Assembly (NCBI RefSeq): GCF_007995065.1 | Contig: NZ_VOQR01000001.1 | Coordinates: forward strand, 1,367,001 to 1,431,000 | Origin: Sphingomonas ginsenosidivorax | Lineage (GTDB): Bacteria; Pseudomonadota; Alphaproteobacteria; Sphingomonadales; Sphingomonadaceae | DNA: 64,000 nucleotides | Reading direction: 5' to 3' | Translations under genes and position numbers: made by a program | Notes under the pieces: generated by a model | What the model was told of the DNA's origin: nothing | The model's input: only the letters and a program-made list of their open reading frames with translations | Databases searched by the model: none | In this document: positions 24,466 through 32,157 of the stretch, piece after piece | Layout of the letters: the number at the start of each line of letters is the position of its first letter | How positions within the stretch are numbered: position 1 is the stretch's first letter

Positions 24466-25958
24466 CGGCCAGGCGATCGGCGATCGCCAGCCGCGTCGAA
24501 CTCGCGATCGACCGGGCCGTGAGCGCGGTCGCCGGGCCGATCGTTGGTGGCATCGCCGCGTTCAACAAGAGCCGACTGCCGCCGCGCGATGCGCCGCACC
24601 CGCTGCTGACTGGCATCCACCAGCCGATGACCAAGGAGCTGACCCTCACCGACCTCGCGGTCGTGGGCAGCATCCCGCCCGAGCTCGACGGCCGCTATGT
24701 TCGCATCGGTCCCAACCCGGTCGCAGCGGACCCGCGCGCCTACCATTTCTTCACCGGCGACGGCATGCTGCACGGCGTGCGCATCGCAGGCGGTCGCGCG
24801 CACTGGTATCGCAATCGCTGGATCCGCTCGACCGACGTCGCCGCCGCCAGGCAGGTGCCCGCCGCCCCCGGACCGCGGCACGTCTTCGATACCGTCAACA
24901 CCAGCGTGTTGCACCACGCCGGGAGCGGCTGGGCGCTGGTCGAGGCGGGCAGCACCCCGGTCCGGTTCGACGAGCATCTCGAGGGCCAGCGCTACGACGA
25001 TTTCGGCGGCACCCTGCCCGGCTCGTTCACCGCCCACCCGCGGCGCGATCCGGCGACGGGCGAGCTTCACGCGCTCTGCTACGAGGCGACCGACCCCAAG
25101 CGCGTCCGCTACAACGTCATCGACGTCGCGGGCACGGTCCGGCGCTCGGTTACGATTCCGGTCGCGCACGGACCGCTGATCCACGACTGCGCCATCACCG
25201 AACGCTATGTCGTCGTCATGGACCTGCCGCTCACCCTGTCGATGCGCACGGTACTGGCGGGGCACGGCTTTCCCTACCGCTGGAACGAGAAGCACCCGGC
25301 CCGGATCGGGCTGCTGCCGCGGGAGGGCGGTGCCGAGGACATCCGCTGGTGTGCGCTCGATCCGTGCTTCGTGTTCCACACCGCCAACGCCTACGACCTG
25401 CCCGACGGGCGCGTGGTGCTCGACGTCATCGCCTATGACCGCATGTTCGCCGGCGACAATCTGGCGCCCGACGAACAGCCGCGCGGGTTCGAGCGCTGGA
25501 CGATCGATCCGGAGACCGGGACGGTGGAGCAGCGCCCGATCGACTTCGCGCCGCAGGAACTGCCGACGATCGACGAACGCCGCACCGGCCTGCCCTATCG
25601 CTACGCCTATGCGCTTGGCCTGCCCGAGCAGCTGACCGACACGCTGGTCGGCGAGGCCCCGCTGATCAAGCATGATCTGGCGCGCGGCACGCGGCAGCTG
25701 CACGCGTTCGGGCCGGGACGCATCGCCGGCGAGTTCGTCTTCGTGCCGCGCGCGCCCGATGCGGACGAGGATGACGGCTGGCTGCTGGGGTTCGTGATCG
25801 ACGCAGACGGTACCAGCAGTGCGCTGGAGATCCTCGATGCGAGGGACCTGCAGGCATCCCCCGTCGCGTCCATCACGATTCCCCACCGCATCCCGCCCGG
25901 CATCCATGGTGCCTGGCTCCAATCCGCCGGTCCGGCCACCGGACCCCGACGCGCGTAG
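24462..25958 (+). CDS. Carotenoid oxygenase family protein (apocarotenoid/stilbene cleavage)
   Basis: With the GTG start that overlaps the preceding stop (GTGA) the protein has 498 residues. It is an RPE65/CCD-type non-heme iron dioxygenase: GRYVRIGPNPVAADPRAYHF near residue 78-97, GDGMLHGVRI, and the four iron-binding histidines in FTAHPRRD (H192), GPLIHDCAIT (H241), CFVFHTANAYD (H306) and PPGIHGAW (H482). These enzymes cut carotenoids, apocarotenoids or lignostilbenes at a C=C bond; the sphingomonad group contains both carotenoid and lignostilbene dioxygenases, so the substrate is open. The long upstream reading frame is a shadow of the neighbouring minus-strand gene. Coupling to an IsdG-like protein is notable. 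Confidence 0.88.
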   Translation: MTARRSAIASRVELAIDRAVSAVAGPIVGGIAAFNKSRLPPRDAPHPLLTGIHQPMTKELTLTDLAVVGSIPPELDGRYVRIGPNPVAADPRAYHFFTGDGMLHGVRIAGGRAHWYRNRWIRSTDVAAARQVPAAPGPRHVFDTVNTSVLHHAGSGWALVEAGSTPVRFDEHLEGQRYDDFGGTLPGSFTAHPRRDPATGELHALCYEATDPKRVRYNVIDVAGTVRRSVTIPVAHGPLIHDCAITERYVVVMDLPLTLSMRTVLAGHGFPYRWNEKHPARIGLLPREGGAEDIRWCALDPCFVFHTANAYDLPDGRVVLDVIAYDRMFAGDNLAPDEQPRGFERWTIDPETGTVEQRPIDFAPQELPTIDERRTGLPYRYAYALGLPEQLTDTLVGEAPLIKHDLARGTRQLHAFGPGRIAGEFVFVPRAPDADEDDGWLLGFVIDADGTSSALEILDARDLQASPVASITIPHRIPPGIHGAWLQSAGPATGPRRA

Positions 25959-25985
25959 GGGGCCGCCCCCGCCCGGTCGCCCCGG

Positions 25986-26981
25986 TCAGCCGAGCGCGGC
26001 GACGATGTCCTCGATCGTGGCATTGGCGACGCCGCGGCGTGCGAGATGCGTCGCCATCCGGTCCCACCAGCCGTGGAACCGCGCCAGGTCCGCTGCATCG
26101 CGCACATAGGGCGTATGGCCGGGCACCAGCGACGGCGAATGGAACGAAAAGGTCAGCAGGCGCACGCCATCGTCCACGGCAACGTCGACCGCCTCGATCG
26201 CCGCCTCGATCGGCATGTCCTCCGGGGTCAGCGCGATCCGTGACAGCAGCCCCGCGCGGGAGAACACGCCGCGGCCCCGCGGAACGCGACCGAGCGCCCG
26301 GTGCAGCGGCGCGCCGTACCGCCGCAAACCGCCGGTGAACACCGTCGTCAGCGGCAGTTCGACCAGCCCGCCGGTGCGATAGGCGCCGCTGTCGAGCGCC
26401 GTGAAATCGGGCCCGCCATCCGCGCTGTAGTCGTAGCCGGGACGCACCGAGCTATCGATCCGGTACCCGCGCTCGGCGAGCAGCGCGACCGTGCGCGGCC
26501 CGATCCCGTAGCGCCCCGCGCGATAGACGCGCGGCCGCCGGCCGAACGCGTCCGCGACCCGGTCGGTCAGCGCATCGATCTTCGCCGCCTCGAGCGCCGG
26601 GAGCAGGTTCCCCGCATAGCTCGTCACCGGCGTGACGGGTTCGTCGAATGGCGGGTTGACCCAGGGGTGGAGCTGAGTCCCGATCTCGGAGCGGCCATCT
26701 TCCACCACGCGCGACAGGATGGCGACGGCGGCGGGATCGGTCGCGATCGGATGGTCGATCAGGCAGGCGAGCGCGATGCCGTGGTCGACGAACCGGCGAT
26801 GCGCATCGGCAAATCCCGCCATCGCCGTCGTCGCGCGGTTCGCCCTATCCAACGGCTTGCGCCAATCGAACTCCTCCTCGACGTCGACGAAGACGGTGTA
26901 GCGCGTGCCGAACGACGCCGGCCACGCCACTCTCTGCGCGTCGGTGGCGGGCGGTACGCGGTACGCGGGCCCGGCGGTCAC
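25986..26981 (-). CDS. Polysaccharide-deacetylase-like protein (WalW type)
   Basis: From the GTG at 26981 (overlapping the histidine-kinase stop, GTGA) the product has 331 residues. It has a NodB/glycoside-hydrolase-deacetylase fold: a first strand TVFVDVEEEFDW (about 29-40, metal-binding Asp region), SEIGTQLHPWVNPPF (about 98-112, metal His), RVYRAGRYGIG (about 152-162) and LLTFSFHSPSLVPG (about 274-287, C-terminal His). The pattern follows the WalW group of sphingan and cell-envelope loci rather than chitin deacetylases. There is no signal peptide, so it may be cytoplasmic. Substrate unknown. It is translationally coupled to a sensor-kinase-like gene. Confidence 0.8.
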   Translation of the reverse strand: MTAGPAYRVPPATDAQRVAWPASFGTRYTVFVDVEEEFDWRKPLDRANRATTAMAGFADAHRRFVDHGIALACLIDHPIATDPAAVAILSRVVEDGRSEIGTQLHPWVNPPFDEPVTPVTSYAGNLLPALEAAKIDALTDRVADAFGRRPRVYRAGRYGIGPRTVALLAERGYRIDSSVRPGYDYSADGGPDFTALDSGAYRTGGLVELPLTTVFTGGLRRYGAPLHRALGRVPRGRGVFSRAGLLSRIALTPEDMPIEAAIEAVDVAVDDGVRLLTFSFHSPSLVPGHTPYVRDAADLARFHGWWDRMATHLARRGVANATIEDIVAALG

Positions 26982-28747
26982 CGGACGGTGTCGGACGCCT
27001 GCCCCAGACCGCGATCCCGTGCCGAGGGCAGGCGCAGGGTCAGGCGATTAACATCGATCGTGAGCCCACCGCCCAGCTCGCCGGCGAGGTTCTGCACCAG
27101 CCGCAACGTGAAGCCCGTGCCTAGCAGCGGTGCGCCCTCGATCTCGTCCTCGGCATCGATGCTGAGCAGCGTGTCGCCCGCATGTGCCGGAAGCGCGCGC
27201 GGGCGATCGAACGCCAGTGAGACCTCGCCGGCCGCGGTGCCCGTTGCGATGCCGATCCGCTCGCCCTGCCCGCAGGCCGAGACGAGCGCGGCCAGCAGGC
27301 GACCGACCAGCCGCTCGACGACGCGGTCGTCCCCTGCGATGGCGCAGTCCGAACTGCCCGGATCGACCAGCAGCGTCGCGCCACGCAGGCTCGCGAGCGG
27401 CGCCAGGTCGCGCACGACACGCTCGAGCAGCGGCACCACCGGCACGATCGTCGGGCGCAGGTCGAGCGCGTGCCCCTCGATCCGCGCGGCGGTATCGAGG
27501 TCGTCGATCGCGGCGAGCAGGTCGCCGGCCTGGGTGCGGATCGCGGTCGCGCGCTCGCGATAGGTCGGCGACACCGGCCCCAGCAGCTCGGTCTCGATCA
27601 GTTCGGCAAAGCCGGCGATGGCGTTGGTCGGCGTACGCAGTTCGTGGACCAGCTGGCGCAGCGAATCGGAGACGGGCGACGTCGCCGCCATCCGTTCCGC
27701 GACCTCGTCGGCGCGCGGCCGGCGCGCGGTGCCGCGCATGCCCGTGAAGCGCCCGCTGTCGTGATCGAACGCCGGGATCCCCGACATCCGCCACGCGCCC
27801 GCCGCATCGGACTGCCCGCCGACCTGCAACCGTGCATCGCCGAAGCGCGACCGGCGCCGGAAGGCACCGGCGACGACGCCGTCGACCTGCGCGTCGCCCT
27901 GCCGGGTGGCGTGTGCCAGCGAGACCCCGACCAACGGCGAGCGCGTGACCCCCTCGATCCAGCGGATGACGCCGCTCGCGTCGGTCTCGAACCGGAAGCT
28001 TTCCGCCTCGACCCGTGGCGCGACCGGCGGCGCAGGGGGGATCACCCGGTCGCGATTGAAGGCGTCGATCCGCGCGACCAGGTCGGAAATCTCGAACCGC
28101 GCGGGGTCGCTCGATCGCTCGGCGGCGATGTGGCGGAACGCCTGCGCGACCACCGGCAGGCCACGGGCGATGTCGCCGAGCGCCATGAACGGGGTCTCGC
28201 TGAGCGGTGCGGCCACGACGCCGGGCGTCGCGACAGGCGCAGGCACGGGCTCGACCGCCGGGGCGGACTCCACCACCGTCTCGACCACCGGTTCGACGAA
28301 GGTCTCGGCGACCAGCTCGGGCTGCGGCAGAACGAAATCGACCGCACCGAAACTCTGCAGCCCCCGCGCGACCTCGGCGGGCAGGTCGCGGCGATGGCGC
28401 AGCACCGACCGCCCCGTCGGCGACAGCCGCGGCAGCAGGCCGAGCCAGTCCGCCGCAGGCAACGTCACCATGCGCAGCACGGGCGCGGCGATCGCCAGTT
28501 CGTCCTCGGCGAAGAACCCGACCAACGCGGCCCCGGGCGACGCGAACGCCAGCGCACGCGCACTCGCGGCGCGTACGCTCGCGGGCACCGCCTCGCGCAG
28601 CACGCGCAACCGCTCGATCGCGGACTCGTCCGCGACCGCACGCCCGCGACCCATCAGGTCGACCAGCTGGCGCCATGCCGACTGCGCGCCGAAGCCGGTC
28701 GCCATGTCGGCGGAAAGCACCGTCTTCAGGCTGTCGTCGAACCGCAC
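26978..28747 (-). CDS. Sensor histidine-kinase-like protein with degenerate ATP-binding domain
   Basis: I prefer the GTG at 28747 (VRFDDSLKTVLSADM, 589 residues); the frame stays open to 28843, which would add 32 residues of unlikely sequence reaching into the promoter. The N-terminal half (about residues 1-150) is helical and contains an Arg/Leu-rich region, followed by a Pro/Val/Glu-rich linker (about 165-205). A PAS-like region lies near 250-350 (RFETDASGVIRWIEGVTRSP). The HisKA box is clear: RQLVHELRTPTNAIAGFAEL. In the ATPase domain the N-box Asn is missing (RLVGRLLAALVSACGQG) and no DxGxG motif is seen; only a G2-like GTGFTLRLVQNLAGELGGG remains. No transmembrane helix. It may be a cytoplasmic receptor or phosphotransfer protein without normal kinase activity. 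Confidence 0.75.
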   Translation of the reverse strand: MRFDDSLKTVLSADMATGFGAQSAWRQLVDLMGRGRAVADESAIERLRVLREAVPASVRAASARALAFASPGAALVGFFAEDELAIAAPVLRMVTLPAADWLGLLPRLSPTGRSVLRHRRDLPAEVARGLQSFGAVDFVLPQPELVAETFVEPVVETVVESAPAVEPVPAPVATPGVVAAPLSETPFMALGDIARGLPVVAQAFRHIAAERSSDPARFEISDLVARIDAFNRDRVIPPAPPVAPRVEAESFRFETDASGVIRWIEGVTRSPLVGVSLAHATRQGDAQVDGVVAGAFRRRSRFGDARLQVGGQSDAAGAWRMSGIPAFDHDSGRFTGMRGTARRPRADEVAERMAATSPVSDSLRQLVHELRTPTNAIAGFAELIETELLGPVSPTYRERATAIRTQAGDLLAAIDDLDTAARIEGHALDLRPTIVPVVPLLERVVRDLAPLASLRGATLLVDPGSSDCAIAGDDRVVERLVGRLLAALVSACGQGERIGIATGTAAGEVSLAFDRPRALPAHAGDTLLSIDAEDEIEGAPLLGTGFTLRLVQNLAGELGGGLTIDVNRLTLRLPSARDRGLGQASDTVR

Positions 28748-28838
28748 AGGCACCCCCGGACCGACGCTTCGGGAACGCGCGCCGTCGCCCTGCACTACCG
28801 CGCTCCACACGCGGAAGGAACAGGCGATTTCATCGCGT

Positions 28839-28912
28839 CGCAATGTGGGACAATTGCGTTTCGCCGCAATTATCTTATCGCTATGGGGGTGTGTGACAGC
28901 GCGGATCGCAAT
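28839..28912 (+). promoter_or_regulatory. CGCAAT/ATTGCG half-site array in the kinase/Lrp divergent promoter
   Basis: Within 74 bases the hexamer CGCAAT occurs at 28839, 28865 and 28907, and as its reverse complement ATTGCG at 28853. Two of these form the inverted repeat AATTGCG-N6-CGCAATT (28852-28871). Arrays of loosely palindromic sites at roughly helical spacing are typical for Lrp/AsnC proteins, which often control their own gene; the lrp-type start is 21 bases further. Function is inferred. Confidence 0.5.
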
Positions 28913-28932
28913 GTCTTGGGAGTAATGCTGAA

Positions 28933-29400
28933 ATGACTTTTGACCGGATCGATCGGCAGATCCTGTCGCTGTTGCAGGCCGACGGCCGGATGACGAACGT
29001 CGATCTCGCCGATCGCGTCGGGCTGACCGCGCCGCCCTGCCTGCGCCGCGTCCGCGCGCTCGAAGAAGCCGGGGCGATCCGAGGCTACCACGCCGATCTC
29101 GACGCCGGGAAGCTCGGCTTCCCGATCACGGTGTTCGCGATGGTCAGCCTGCGCAGCCAGGCCGAGCACGACCTGACCGCGTTCGAGCAGCATATCGCCG
29201 ATGTTCCCGAAATTCGCGAATGTCATATGCTGAACGGTGAAATCGACTTCATCCTGAAGATCGTGGCGGCGGACCTGAAGAGCTTTCAGGAGATCCTGAC
29301 GACGCATCTGACGCCCGCGCCGAACGTCGCGAGCGTGAAGACCTCGCTGACCATCCGGACCGCAAAGGCGTTGTCGGGCATCCCCGTGACGCTGGACTGA
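28933..29400 (+). CDS. Lrp/AsnC family transcriptional regulator
   Basis: The 155-residue protein has the AsnC-type winged helix-turn-helix at the N-terminus (residues 4-60: RIDRQILSLLQADGRMTNVD, LADRVGLTAPPCLRRVRALE) and the RAM effector/oligomerisation domain (about 70-150: ITVFAMVSLRSQAEHDLTAF, IRECHMLNGEIDFILKIVAA). Proteins of this kind bind amino acids and form octamers that wrap DNA. The start ATG directly precedes TFDRIDRQIL, the family's usual N-terminus. It is divergent from the degenerate kinase gene; the region between holds a repeated CGCAAT motif that could be its own operator. Branched-chain amino-acid genes occur 6 kb away but a link is not shown. Confidence 0.92.
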   Translation: MTFDRIDRQILSLLQADGRMTNVDLADRVGLTAPPCLRRVRALEEAGAIRGYHADLDAGKLGFPITVFAMVSLRSQAEHDLTAFEQHIADVPEIRECHMLNGEIDFILKIVAADLKSFQEILTTHLTPAPNVASVKTSLTIRTAKALSGIPVTLD

Positions 29401-29436
29401 CGCGCCAGCGGGCGCGCCGTTATCCCGGCGGCGCGC

Positions 29437-30738
29437 TTACCGGGAAGCCAGCTGCATCCCGGTCTTGCGAACCCACTGCGCCATCTGGTCGCCCGCGTTC
29501 AGGCGGACGAAGCAGGTCCCGCCGCGCGCACGATACTGGCGGCAGACCGAATCGGCGTCTGCACGGCTGAACCCGCCAACCGACAGGCGATAGAAGTCCT
29601 CACCCTTCGCGCGGAAGTTCATCCCGTTGGGCGTGTGGCCGGCAAAGGCGGCGAACCGCCGCGTCGCCCGACCCCAGGCATCCTTGGCAACGCCCGCGCT
29701 GTCGAACGCGCCGAGCTGGACGAACCAGTTGCCGGTCGCGGGCTTGCGTGCCGTGTCCGCAACCGTGGCCGCCGGGCGCGATGCCAACGCGACCTTCATC
29801 GCGCCGGCCGGCCGCAACAGCATCGCGGGCAGCGCCTGGACGACTTCCTGCCGCGGGGCATAGGTGATCTTCGTCGCGCCGTTCGCAGCCGGGGCCATCG
29901 CAACCGCCACCGGCGACGTCGCCATCGGGGCTTCGGCAACCGGCGCGACCGCGGCCAGCGCCTGCGGATCGGCATCGCGCGCGACCGGCGCGGTGTTCAA
30001 CGCGAGGGCGACCGGCTGGCCGCCATCCTGCACCGCGCGCACGCCGAGCAACCCTGCGACCTGGTCGGACGCCCTGGCGGGCTGCGCGAACGCCGCCCAT
30101 TGCTCGAGCCGCGCATCGACGTCGCCCGGCGCCATGTCGGCTGCCGCGACGACGCGTGCCGCCTGCCAGTTGCCCGCCAGCGCGAAACTGAGCGCCAGGT
30201 TCTGCCGGACCTTGGCCGTCGTCGCAGGCGAGCGCGCCAGCGCGGTCAGCACCTCGATGCCCCCCGCCGTATCACCCGCCAGCGACAGCGCCAGCCCGCG
30301 ATCGCTCGCCGGGATCACGCCCGCATAGGTCGCAAGCGTCGTCCGCGCGGCCTGCCAGTCGCCGGTCGCGACCTGCGACAGCGCCAGGTTGAGCGCCGCC
30401 TTGCCGTTGCCCGGCGACAGCGACAGCACGTCGCCATAGGCCTGCGTCGCCGACGCGAACCGCCCGCCCTGCATATAGCTCTGCGCCAGCAGCTGCCGAT
30501 ATTCCGCCGACCGCGGCATCAGCGCGACCGCGCTCTCGGCAAAGCCGATCGCGGCCTGTCCGTTGTTCTTCGCCAGCGCACTCTGTGCACGGCCCGCATT
30601 GCTCGCCGCGCTCTTGGCCGCCAGCGCGCCGGCACGATCGCTGGCCGACGCCACCCCGTTGCCGTTCGCCGTGCATCCGACCATCGGGCCGCCGAGCACC
30701 AGCGCGGACAGACCGGCCATCAGGAATTTGGTCTTCAT
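29437..30738 (-). CDS. Lipoprotein with tetratricopeptide repeats and C-terminal SPOR domain
   Basis: The 433-residue precursor has a lipobox (LVLGGPMVGCTA, Cys22), TPR-like helices over about residues 45-210 (for example AAIGFAESAVALMPRSAEYR and FASATQAYGDVLSLSPGNGK), an Ala/Pro/Val-rich linker (about 225-340), and a SPOR domain at the end (NWFVQLGAFDSAGVAKDAWG through YRARGGTCFVRLN). SPOR domains bind denuded glycan strands at the division septum, so the protein is probably a periplasmic septal lipoprotein. It is the last gene of a three-gene minus-strand group with a ParA ATPase and its partner, 11 bases downstream of the latter. Confidence 0.88.
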   Translation of the reverse strand: MKTKFLMAGLSALVLGGPMVGCTANGNGVASASDRAGALAAKSAASNAGRAQSALAKNNGQAAIGFAESAVALMPRSAEYRQLLAQSYMQGGRFASATQAYGDVLSLSPGNGKAALNLALSQVATGDWQAARTTLATYAGVIPASDRGLALSLAGDTAGGIEVLTALARSPATTAKVRQNLALSFALAGNWQAARVVAAADMAPGDVDARLEQWAAFAQPARASDQVAGLLGVRAVQDGGQPVALALNTAPVARDADPQALAAVAPVAEAPMATSPVAVAMAPAANGATKITYAPRQEVVQALPAMLLRPAGAMKVALASRPAATVADTARKPATGNWFVQLGAFDSAGVAKDAWGRATRRFAAFAGHTPNGMNFRAKGEDFYRLSVGGFSRADADSVCRQYRARGGTCFVRLNAGDQMAQWVRKTGMQLASR

Positions 30739-30749
30739 CGGAAGAGCCC

Positions 30750-31277
30750 CTATTTCGCCGTCTTTGCCGACGGCAGCTGCGCGATCAACGCGTCCACCTC
30801 CGGCAAGGACGAGAGGAATGCGTCCAGCGCCTGGGTCACAAGCTTCTGGGACGAAAGATTGGTGACCGCGCTCGCCAGCCGCAGCCGCAGATGGCGCTCG
30901 GTCTCGAGACGCAGCGTGAACGCGGCCTTCGACTTCTTGGTCAGTGCGGCACTCTCGCGCCCGATCCGCGTCGCGGTGGCGACCGACACCAGCTTCACCG
31001 CGACCGGTGCGGCTTCCGATGCCACGCGCTCGATCTCGGCCTTCAGTTCCTCGCGTTCGACGAGCACGGCGGGCACCGGCACGGGGGCAGGCACCGGCGT
31101 ATGAACGGCCTGATCCGGCTCGGGCGCACCCATGTCGTTCCAGCCGAGATCGTCGGCGGTCGACGCCATCGTCGCGAACCCGCCGCCGAACCCCTGCGGG
31201 CGCATTGCCGGACGTGCGGTACCCTTGCGCGCGAGCAGCGTCGACGACAGCGACGCGAGAGCCTTGGGCTGTGCCAT
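30750..31277 (-). CDS. ParA-partner protein with probable ribbon-helix-helix domain
   Basis: The 175-residue product starts at the ATG at 31277, which shares one base with the parA-like stop (TGATG). The N-terminal 95 residues are low-complexity and Pro/Ala-rich (VHTPVPAPVPVPAVLVE) and probably disordered. The C-terminal part reads AAFTLRLETERHLRLRLASA then SSQKLVTQALDAFLSSL, which fits a strand-helix-helix (MetJ/Arc ribbon-helix-helix) pattern, the fold of many ParA partner centromere-binding proteins. I therefore infer a DNA-binding adaptor for the ATPase. Direct homologues are not recognised. The gene is sandwiched between parA and the SPOR lipoprotein gene. Confidence 0.65.
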   Translation of the reverse strand: MAQPKALASLSSTLLARKGTARPAMRPQGFGGGFATMASTADDLGWNDMGAPEPDQAVHTPVPAPVPVPAVLVEREELKAEIERVASEAAPVAVKLVSVATATRIGRESAALTKKSKAAFTLRLETERHLRLRLASAVTNLSSQKLVTQALDAFLSSLPEVDALIAQLPSAKTAK

Positions 31278-31990
31278 CACCCGACCACCCGGCGACCGAA
31301 GCCGCTCGACGCGCTGCGCTGGCCGTAGGCGGCGGGCGCGGTCGGCACGCTGAACACCGTGCGGCGGAAGTTCTTCTCGAGCCGGTCGGAGATATAGACC
31401 CACAAGGCGGTGATCTCGGCGGCCGACTTGCCCTTGGGGTCGACCTCCATGACCGTGCGGCCGTCGATCATCGACGCGGCGAAATCGGTGCGCTGGTGGA
31501 TCGTGATCGGCGCCACCGTGCCGTGCTGCGACAGCGCGACCGCGGCGTCGGCGGTGATCCGCGCCTTGGGAGTGGCGGCGTTGACGACGAAGATCAGCGG
31601 CTTGCCCGCGCGCTCGCACAGGTCGACGGTCGCGCCCACCGCGCGAAGATCGTGCGGGCTCGGCCGGGTCGGCACGACGATCAGCTCGGCGACCGCGATC
31701 ACGCTCTGGATCGCGACGGTGATCGCCGGCGGCGTATCGATCATCGCCAGCTTGAAGCCCTGCTGGCGCAGCACCTCGAGATCGGCGGCGAGCCGGGCGA
31801 CGGTCGTCTGGGCAAAGGCGGGATATTCCGCCTCGCGCTCGTTCCACCAGTCGGACAGCGAGCCTTGCGGATCGATATCGATCAGCACGACCGGACCTTG
31901 CCCGGCCAGCTGCGCCTGCACGGCCAGATGTCCAGACAGGGTGGTCTTGCCCGACCCCCCCTTTTGTGATGCCAACGCCAGAACGCGCAT
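31277..31990 (-). CDS. ParA family partition/positioning ATPase
   Basis: Starting at the ATG at 31990 (MRVLALASQKGGSGKTTLSG), the 237-residue protein has a deviant Walker A box KGGSGKTT at residues 9-16, the A' motif VVLIDIDPQGSLSDWW and the Walker B-like KLAMIDTPPA. The rest of the fold includes VPTRPSPHDLRAVGATV and VNAATPKARI. The small size with no N-terminal DNA-binding extension is that of type Ib plasmid ParA, MipZ-like and McdA-like positioning ATPases. Chromosomal parA of the parABS locus is usually next to gidB and parB, which are absent here, so this is an additional, probably cargo-positioning system. The upstream frame extension is ignored because the family begins at this ATG. 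Confidence 0.88.
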   Translation of the reverse strand: MRVLALASQKGGSGKTTLSGHLAVQAQLAGQGPVVLIDIDPQGSLSDWWNEREAEYPAFAQTTVARLAADLEVLRQQGFKLAMIDTPPAITVAIQSVIAVAELIVVPTRPSPHDLRAVGATVDLCERAGKPLIFVVNAATPKARITADAAVALSQHGTVAPITIHQRTDFAASMIDGRTVMEVDPKGKSAAEITALWVYISDRLEKNFRRTVFSVPTAPAAYGQRSASSGFGRRVVG

Positions 31991-32157
31991 AGTCCCCCGA
32001 ACTCCGCCAATTGACCGGAGCAATGGCACGCCGGGGGCTAAGAACCGGTTAACGCGGCATCACGACCCGATATGGTGAATATCCCGTTTCCCTTCCCCTT
32101 TGCGTTCGCTGCGGAAGGGCGGCATTATGCGGGCATGGACTTGGTTGGGGTGGGACG

